A stretch of DNA of 8,775 nt from WS-11 sp964405235 (lineage in GTDB: Bacteria; Eisenbacteria; RBG-16-71-46), in NCBI GenBank assembly GCA_964405235.1, contig CAYONG010000224.1:1-8775 (forward strand). The letters run 5' to 3'. The notes below the pieces were generated by a model that was not told the DNA's origin, did not search any database, and was given only the letters and a program-made list of their open reading frames with translations. The translations under genes were made by a program, and so were the position numbers. Shown piece after piece: positions 1 through 3,674 of this stretch (positions are counted from its first letter, which is position 1; each line of letters begins with the position of its first letter).

Positions 1-116
1 CGCATGACCACGAGACTCCAAAGGTCGAATTCCACGAAACCGGATACACGGCCCGTCCCACACTCGGGCACTGCCTCGATGCATACCGGTCTGGCCAGTA
101 TCCGGATCAGCGTCAT
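1..116 (-). CDS. possible 5' end of an unknown ORF (partial)
   Basis: A minus-strand ATG (bases 116-114) opens a frame that stays open to the left window edge, about 38 codons, beginning MTLIRILARPVCIEAV. The frame is closed upstream by TAG at 141-139, inside the putative IS terminus. The composition looks protein-like, with alternating hydrophobic and charged residues, and the position just inside an element end would suit an element-borne gene. However, there is no visible ribosome binding site, the visible part matches no family I recognise, and all three plus frames also have long open stretches here, so this may be chance. Confidence 0.2.
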   Translation of the reverse strand, partial: MTLIRILARPVCIEAVPECGTGRVSGFVEFDLWSLVVM

Positions 117-141
117 GGGCCGTTTTTCAGCAGCCTGCTAG
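1..141. mobile_element. putative terminus of an insertion sequence (partial)
   Basis: The stretch ending at 141 (bases 123-141, TTTTTCAGCAGCCTGCTAG) resembles, from memory, a terminal sequence common at the ends of DDE-transposase insertion sequences in environmental bacteria. Its reverse complement reads CTAGCAGGCTGCTGAAAAA. If this is right, the element lies to the left and this is its right edge. No second copy or inverted partner is visible in the window, so neither the element boundaries nor its family can be established here. All of 1-141 is open in plus frame 1 (TAG at 139-141), but no transposase motif is recognisable. The identification rests on recall of a terminal motif and is tentative. 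Confidence 0.3.
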
Positions 142-154
142 GGCGGGGGCGTGT

Positions 155-1219
155 ATGGACGCCACGGCGCTGCGAGAATGGCTGGACGATCGGACAGATC
201 GTCACGAGTTCAGCGGCGTCGCCCTCGTCTGGCGCGAGGGCCGGCCGGTGTTCGCTTACGCCGGCGGGCTCGCTCATCGCGGTCACGGCGTCCCTGTCAC
301 GGAGCGGACGCGGTTCGCGGTCGCTTCGGTGACCAAGCTAGTCACGGCGACCACCGCCCTGCGCCTCGTCCAACGAGGTCTCGTTCGTCTCGATCAGCCG
401 CTCACCGACGTCCTGCCGGCGAAATACCAACCCTCTGCCTTGACGGCGCAGCACACGCTCCATCACCTGCTCTCGCACACCTCGGGCCTGGCCGACTACC
501 ACGATCACCAGGACAGGACCTGGGCGTCCTTCACCTCGTGCTGGGATCGTATCCCGACCTACCGTCTCCGACGCCCGGCGGACATGCTGCCGCTCTTCGC
601 CGATCTGCCGGCGGTCTCACCGCCCGGGACGCGGTACCAGTACACCGACGCCAACTTCATCCTCGCCGGTCTCGTCATCGAACAGGTCACCGGTCGAGCT
701 TTCGCCGACGTCATCGCCGACGAGGTGCTTCGGCCGGCCGGCATGGTCGACACGGCGCTCGAGGCGCTCGATCTCGAACCGACCCGACTCGCAACCGGCT
801 ACACGGCCGCAGGCAATGACGGGCGGCCGGAGTCGTGGCGGGCCAACTACTTCAGCGTTCCGACGGTCGGGATGCCCGACGGGGGCCTGATCGCGACGGC
901 CCACGACCTCGCCCGATTGATCGATCGATTGCTTGACGGTTCGCTGCTGTCGCCGGCGATGGCGATGGCGATGATGACGCCACAGGGGCCGCCGTCGGAT
1001 GCTGTCGAGCAGTACGGCTACGGGTGCAAGCTGGTCGTGGAGAAGGGCGATGTGACGATCGTCGGGCACGGCGGGTCCGATCCCGGCGTATCGACGCTCG
1101 TATCACATCACCGCCGGGCCGCGACGACGATCGTGGTGCTCTGTAACTACGACCGCGGTTCGTGGGCCGCAACGCAACACATCGAGGAAGCGCTGGGCTT
1201 GGCCGACCCGCGAACCTGA
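155..1219 (+). CDS. serine hydrolase, beta-lactamase class C / DD-peptidase-like family
   Basis: This 354-residue protein belongs to the beta-lactamase/transpeptidase-like family (PF00144), which includes class C beta-lactamases, DD-peptidases and esterases. The nucleophile motif SxxK is S58-V-T-K61 within FAVASVTKLVTATTALRL. The family motif LLSHTSGL is at 105-112. The position of the usual YxN is Y163-T-D165, so the Asn is replaced by Asp. The third motif is GHGGSDPG at 304-311, with HGG in place of the KTG of true beta-lactamases. HGG together with the variant YxN favours an esterase or peptidase over an antibiotic-degrading enzyme. There is no signal peptide or membrane segment, so a cytoplasmic location is inferred. 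The ATG at 155 is preceded only by a G-rich stretch (141-150) and lies 13 bases after a putative IS end. The substrate cannot be predicted. Confidence 0.9.
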   Translation: MDATALREWLDDRTDRHEFSGVALVWREGRPVFAYAGGLAHRGHGVPVTERTRFAVASVTKLVTATTALRLVQRGLVRLDQPLTDVLPAKYQPSALTAQHTLHHLLSHTSGLADYHDHQDRTWASFTSCWDRIPTYRLRRPADMLPLFADLPAVSPPGTRYQYTDANFILAGLVIEQVTGRAFADVIADEVLRPAGMVDTALEALDLEPTRLATGYTAAGNDGRPESWRANYFSVPTVGMPDGGLIATAHDLARLIDRLLDGSLLSPAMAMAMMTPQGPPSDAVEQYGYGCKLVVEKGDVTIVGHGGSDPGVSTLVSHHRRAATTIVVLCNYDRGSWAATQHIEEALGLADPRT

Positions 1220-1327
1220 GCCGTACTGAGATTCACGTTAGCGAGGCGGGTGAGACTGAACCCAAGCCGGGCGAATCAAGCGCCATCCTTCCGCGCCGGC
1301 GACCCTTCCGGTAGGACCGAGAGATCT

Positions 1328-1333
1328 TACAGT
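1328..1333 (+). promoter_or_regulatory. possible -10 box TACAGT
   Basis: TACAGT fits the TANNNT -10 pattern and lies 13 bases before the ATG at 1347. The same hexamer followed by a similar C-rich stretch (TACAGTCNNC) lies immediately before the DUF2087 start at 3143. No good -35 element is seen. A single hexamer is weak evidence. Confidence 0.2.
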
Positions 1334-1346
1334 CGTCCTCAACGTC

Positions 1347-1460
1347 ATGCACTGGCTGTCACGGGCACTGCAGAACATGATGCTTGCAGTCGGTCTGCTG
1401 GCCGCGCCGCGCGCCGCCGCCACTGCTACCATCGCGCCCGATGACCGCCCCGGAGCGTGA
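1347..1460 (+). CDS. possible small ORF resembling a signal peptide
   Basis: This 37-codon ORF begins MHWLSRALQNMML, then has a hydrophobic stretch (AVGLLAAP) and an Ala-rich cleavage-like region (RAAATATIAP) before TGA at 1458-1460. The layout of basic start, hydrophobic core and small residues resembles a secretion signal with almost no mature protein after it. It is in the same frame as the downstream ankyrin ORF but separated from it by stop codons. It may be the remnant of a lost or interrupted secreted-protein gene, a leader peptide, or chance in an Ala-rich high-GC region. No ribosome binding site is evident. Confidence 0.2.
   Translation: MHWLSRALQNMMLAVGLLAAPRAAATATIAPDDRPGA
1427..1432 (+). 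promoter_or_regulatory. possible -10 box TACCAT for a leaderless start
   Basis: TACCAT fits TANNNT and ends 8 bases before the ATG at 1441, the spacing expected of leaderless transcripts in high-GC bacteria. No -35 element stands out upstream, where the sequence is a GCC-rich run. If real, it would drive the small ORF at 1441 and the ankyrin gene linked to it by an ATGA overlap. Confidence 0.25.
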
Positions 1461-1539
1461 ACGCCTGATCGCCGACAACCCAGACGTATGCTGCCCGGCG
1501 AGCGCCGCGCGTCCAGTCTTTGCGACCTCCAACGGATGA
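1441..1539 (+). CDS. possible 32-residue leader ORF overlapping the ankyrin gene start
   Basis: The ORF begins MTAPERERLIADNPDV and ends with TGA at 1537-1539. That stop forms an ATGA with the ATG (1536) proposed as the ankyrin lipoprotein start, a layout typical of translational coupling. The first half (charged, with ERERLIADNP) reads like real protein; the second half (CCPASAARPVFATSNG) does not suggest a fold. A -10-like TACCAT lies 8 bases before it and there is no ribosome binding site. It could be a leader peptide carrying ribosomes to the ankyrin start, the remnant of a broken gene, or chance. I do not recognise a family. Confidence 0.25.
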   Translation: MTAPERERLIADNPDVCCPASAARPVFATSNG

Positions 1540-1913
1540 GAGCCTCCGAACGCGCGACCGCCTCCCTGCTCCTCGGGGCAGCGCTATCCTGTTCCGGCTG
1601 CGGCGGAGCCGATTTCTCCAAGGACCCAATGGTCGGCTTCGTCAAGAACAAGCTCCGGAACCACTTCGAAAGATTGGGGGAGATTCGCAAAGCGCGCAGA
1701 CACGTCGCCATCGATCCCATCCAACAGGCGGTCGAGCGCGGGGACACGGCCGAGGTGCGTCGGCGGCTGGACGATGACCCCAGGCTGATCGACATCCGGG
1801 ATCCCATCGGCAAGACGCTGATTCACACCGCGGTGTGGTGGGGTCGGAAAGAGACCGCGGAGCTGCTGCTCGCTCGTGGTGCCAAGGTTGAGGCCAAGGA
1901 TGACGGGGGATGA
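1536..1913 (+). CDS. ankyrin-repeat exported protein, N-terminal part (split gene)
   Basis: From the ATG at 1536 this is a 125-residue product with an N-terminal export signal: MRASERATASLLLGAALSCS has a charged start and a hydrophobic core. Cysteines at 19 and 22 are candidates for lipid attachment, although neither sits in an ideal lipobox. A linker (24-56) follows, then a degenerate first ankyrin repeat (about 58-92) and a clear second one (93-125, with TLIHTAVWWGRKETAELLL). The frame ends at TGA 1911-1913 exactly where the next repeat should start; that repeat continues one frame back in the ORF at 1910. An in-frame ATG at 1488 would add 16 residues ahead of the signal, so 1536 is preferred. 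Its ATG overlaps the stop of a small upstream ORF. Neither start has a Shine-Dalgarno sequence. Ankyrin repeats mediate protein binding; the partner is unknown. Confidence 0.7.
   Translation: MRASERATASLLLGAALSCSGCGGADFSKDPMVGFVKNKLRNHFERLGEIRKARRHVAIDPIQQAVERGDTAEVRRRLDDDPRLIDIRDPIGKTLIHTAVWWGRKETAELLLARGAKVEAKDDGG
1905..1913 (+). other. frame junction in the ankyrin gene: five-G run with ATGA overlap
   Basis: The upstream frame reads GAT GAC GGG GGA TGA. Slipping back one base on the G run gives GAC GGG GGG ATG ACC CCG, which restores a perfect ankyrin consensus (DDGG-MTPL). Three explanations fit: loss of one G from an original run of six (mutation or sequencing/assembly error), programmed or spontaneous -1 slippage on the G run, or stop-restart at ATGA. 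No strong downstream stimulatory hairpin was identified by eye. Confidence 0.6.
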
Positions 1914-2902
1914 CCCCGCTGGCCCTGGCCGCGCGCTCGGGGCGGGCAGACATGTTGGATCTGCTGACGGATCACGGAGCCGACGCGAGCGCGCGTGACG
2001 ACCAAGGTCGAACGCTGCTTCACCTGGCGGCGCAGTACGGCCACGTGGTGTTCGCGAGGGCGCTATTGGCACGAGGCTTCGACGTCAACGTCGAGAAGTG
2101 GGACAGCTCGACTCCGCTCCAGTACGCGGCCTGGTTCGGGCAGGAGGAGATGACCAGCTTCCTCCTCTCCAAGGGGGCCAACCCGAACGACCGCGGCGGC
2201 GGGGGCTGGACGCCCCTGCACTGGGCAGCCGCCGGGAACGACCGGTCCAGAGGCAACCCCAAGGTCGTCCTCGCCCTGCTCGCCCATGGTGCAAGTCCAA
2301 ACGCCCGAACTGACGACGGAACACCGCCGCTGACCTTGGCCGCCATGCACGGGGACACCGCCGTCGTTTCGATTCTCCTGGCACACGGAGCCGACCTGCG
2401 TGCGCGAAACGGGAACGGGAACACGGCGCTACAGCAGCCGGTCTGGTATGGGCGGACTGCGGTGGTGGCACTACTCCTGGAGCGCGGGGCGGACCCGAAC
2501 GAGAAGGACGACCAGGGTATGGGGCCTCTCCACTCGGCGGCACGGATGGACTCCCTTGGCATCGCCCGGATCCTCGTGGAGCACGGAGCGGACATGAACG
2601 CCAGGGACAGGCGGGGCCTGAGCCCGCTGCACGTCGCGGCCTCGACTGGGAGCGTGGCGGTCATGCGGCTCCTGCTGGAGCGCGGAGCCGACGTCCACGC
2701 TCTCGAGGCGAGCAAGCGGACCCCGCTTAACTATGCGGTGGAGCAGAACCACCCGGCGGCGGTGGAGGCGCTGCTTCTCGCCGGGGCGAACCCCAATCTC
2801 AAGGACGCCTCCGGCCATACGCCCATCTACGACACCTGGGGCGGCACGGCGGGGCACAAGGCGATCAAGGAGATTCTTCTCCGGCACGGGGCGCGCGAGT
2901 AG
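1910..2902 (+). CDS. ankyrin-repeat protein, main repeat array (split from upstream ORF)
   Basis: These 330 residues are almost entirely ankyrin repeats, ten units of about 33 residues starting near residues 1, 34, 68, 100, 138, 171, 204, 237, 270 and 303. Typical unit cores are TPLALAARSG, TPLHWAAAGN and SPLHVAASTG, followed by LL..GAD.N. The fourth unit carries a small insertion (NDRSRGNP). The C-terminus (EILLRHGARE) ends as a natural array does. The protein starts mid-consensus with MTPLALAA, and the preceding residues of the repeat (EAKDDGG) are encoded by the upstream ORF in another frame. This shows that 1536-2902 was, or is, one gene of about 455 residues with an export signal and about 12 repeats. 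If translated alone from 1910 it would lack the signal. The repeat family is certain; whether a functional joined protein is made is not. Confidence 0.85.
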   Translation: MTPLALAARSGRADMLDLLTDHGADASARDDQGRTLLHLAAQYGHVVFARALLARGFDVNVEKWDSSTPLQYAAWFGQEEMTSFLLSKGANPNDRGGGGWTPLHWAAAGNDRSRGNPKVVLALLAHGASPNARTDDGTPPLTLAAMHGDTAVVSILLAHGADLRARNGNGNTALQQPVWYGRTAVVALLLERGADPNEKDDQGMGPLHSAARMDSLGIARILVEHGADMNARDRRGLSPLHVAASTGSVAVMRLLLERGADVHALEASKRTPLNYAVEQNHPAAVEALLLAGANPNLKDASGHTPIYDTWGGTAGHKAIKEILLRHGARE

Positions 2903-3032
2903 GTACGACGGGCCATCTTAGGATCGCAGCCGCCCCGCCAGCCCTCCTACACGGCCGGCGAATCAGGGGCTATCCAGCCGCCCCGTCGGACCCGATGGTA
3001 GACTCGCTGCAGTTTCCAATTGCCCCCTGCAC

Positions 3033-3060
3033 GCCGGTTCGAATCCGGGTCCCGCCTCCA
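3033..3060 (+). pseudogene. tRNA 3'-end remnant (best match tRNA-Cys)
   Basis: Bases 3033-3049 form a T-arm (GCCGG, loop TTCGAAT, CCGGG; four of five stem pairs). They are followed by acceptor-strand TCCCGCC, discriminator T and encoded CCA (3058-3060), exactly the layout of a tRNA 3' end. A T discriminator is typical of tRNA-Cys and tRNA-Gly; the acceptor, which would pair with GGCGGGA, favours Cys. No GGCGGGA occurs at the expected distance upstream. A GGTAGA stretch (2997-3002) resembles a D-loop, and TTTCCAA (3013-3019) could be a Gly-type anticodon loop, but the D-stem does not pair and the variable region would be three bases too long. A complete tRNA is therefore not supported. Such 3' fragments are often left where integrative elements target tRNA genes. 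Confidence 0.6.
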
Positions 3061-3130
3061 ATTCTAGAGTTGCGCCTGTGAGGCCAAGTCCGCGCCCCGC
3101 CACCGGCTGGCGACCGTCCCGATCGCGGAG

Positions 3131-3136
3131 TACAGT
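3131..3136 (+). promoter_or_regulatory. -10 box TACAGT of a probable leaderless promoter
   Basis: TACAGT lies six bases before the ATG of the DUF2087 gene. At this distance transcription would start at or next to the start codon, giving a leaderless mRNA. This agrees with the absence of a Shine-Dalgarno sequence. The -35 position (3108-3113, TGGCGA) matches the consensus only weakly. Confidence 0.4.
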
Positions 3137-3142
3137 CCCCTC

Positions 3143-3463
3143 ATGGACCGCGCCTCGCTTCCCCGGGAACTGCGACCGTTCGTCGACGACGACGGCCGCC
3201 TCACGCAATGGCCGGTGCGCCAGAAGGTGCAGCGCATGGCCATCGCCTACTTGGCCAGCAAGTTCGAGACGGATCGCGAGTATCGCGAGCGCGAGGTGAA
3301 CGAGGTGCTGGTCGAGTGGCACACGTTCGGGGACTGGGCGTTGTTGCGACGGCTGCTGTTCGACTGGTGCCACATGGACCGCGAGAGTGACGGTACCCGG
3401 TACCGGCTGAGGCCGCCGACCGACATCGTTCCCTCACCGGGCTCCGCGATCTGTCCCCTCTGA
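3143..3463 (+). CDS. DUF2087 domain-containing protein
   Basis: This small basic protein of 106 residues has the DUF2087 fold (PF09860) over about residues 5-90. Diagnostic stretches are LPRELRPFVDDDGRLTQWP (6-24), REYREREVNEVL (45-56) and the block HTFGDWALLRRLL (60-72), followed by RESDGTRYRLR (80-90). In this family the pattern resembles a winged-helix nucleic-acid-binding unit, and members occur alone or fused to HTH regulators; a DNA-related or regulatory role is inferred. The last 16 residues (PPTDIVPSPGSAICPL) are not typical of the domain and may be a locally drifted end. The start is fixed by the domain and by a -10 box six bases upstream. It stands alone between two intergenic gaps. 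Confidence 0.85.
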   Translation: MDRASLPRELRPFVDDDGRLTQWPVRQKVQRMAIAYLASKFETDREYREREVNEVLVEWHTFGDWALLRRLLFDWCHMDRESDGTRYRLRPPTDIVPSPGSAICPL

Positions 3464-3548
3464 GCGACGAGTCCTTTCGCGTCATGCCGTCGAGCTGAAT
3501 TCCTCGCTCACTGGCCCTGACGAAGAGAGCTCGCTCGGTGAAGATCTC

Positions 3549-3570
3549 CCTGCGAATCCTGCCTCGCAGG
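3549..3570 (+). terminator. hairpin downstream of the DUF2087 gene, possible terminator
   Basis: CCTGCGA (3549-3555) and TCGCAGG (3564-3570) are a perfect 7-bp inverted repeat with an 8-base loop. It lies about 85 bases after the DUF2087 stop and before the kinase promoter region. There is no T-run after it, so it is not a canonical intrinsic terminator. It could act with Rho, stabilise an RNA end, or be incidental. Confidence 0.25.
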
Positions 3571-3632
3571 CCATCCGGCTTAACGGCGCGCGGGAACCGG
3601 CCTGCTCTCTATGCAAGGTCCAGGCGACACGC

Positions 3633-3638
3633 TAATAT
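3633..3638 (+). promoter_or_regulatory. -10 box TAATAT upstream of the kinase gene
   Basis: TAATAT matches five of six bases of the sigma-70 -10 consensus and is conspicuous in this GC-rich context. It would place transcription start near 3645 and give a leader of about 30 bases containing the ribosome binding site. No clear -35 lies 16-18 bases upstream (around 3609-3616). The rest of the gap 3464-3674 shows no gene. Confidence 0.4.
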
Positions 3639-3661
3639 CCCGCCTCTTCTCGTCCACGTTC

Positions 3662-3666
3662 GGAGG
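3662..3666 (+). promoter_or_regulatory. Shine-Dalgarno GGAGG of the kinase gene
   Basis: GGAGG ends eight bases before the ATG at 3675. It is the only strong ribosome binding site in the window and fixes the kinase start. Confidence 0.65.
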
Positions 3667-3674
3667 ATTCGCCG

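Larger units (their letters stand above)
1220..1440. other. intergenic region with no convincing gene
   Basis: This stretch follows the serine hydrolase. I see no clear terminator after the stop at 1217-1219 and no RNA gene. It contains a TACAGT box (1328-1333), a small signal-peptide-like ORF starting at 1347, and a TACCAT box (1427-1432), described separately. A 64-codon plus ORF (1250-1444) and a long minus ORF (1238-1813) cross it, but both are rich in Arg, Ser and Ala and look like high-GC shadow frames. It may be debris of a decayed gene. Confidence 0.4.

Noticed and set aside
3..332. Plus frame 3 open from the left edge, with FFSSLL encoded near 121-140
   Set aside because: It runs far into the serine hydrolase in the wrong frame and no transposase motif is visible; at most the first part belongs to an element.
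1250..1444. Plus-strand ORF of 64 codons in the gap after the serine hydrolase
   Set aside because: It is dominated by Arg, Ala and Ser, has no ribosome binding site and no recognisable motif.
1238..1813. Minus-strand ORF of 191 codons
   Set aside because: It overlaps the ankyrin gene's coding strand, is rich in Arg and Ser with no domain, and looks like a high-GC shadow frame.
2985..3060. Full-length tRNA-Gly(TCC)
   Set aside because: The T-arm and CCA fit, but the acceptor 5' strand, D-stem and variable-loop length do not; only the 3' end is supported.
2995..3081. Plus-strand 28-codon ORF starting MVDSLQFPIAP
   Set aside because: It reads through the tRNA 3' end (giving TPVRIRVPPP), a typical artefact of translating tRNA sequence.
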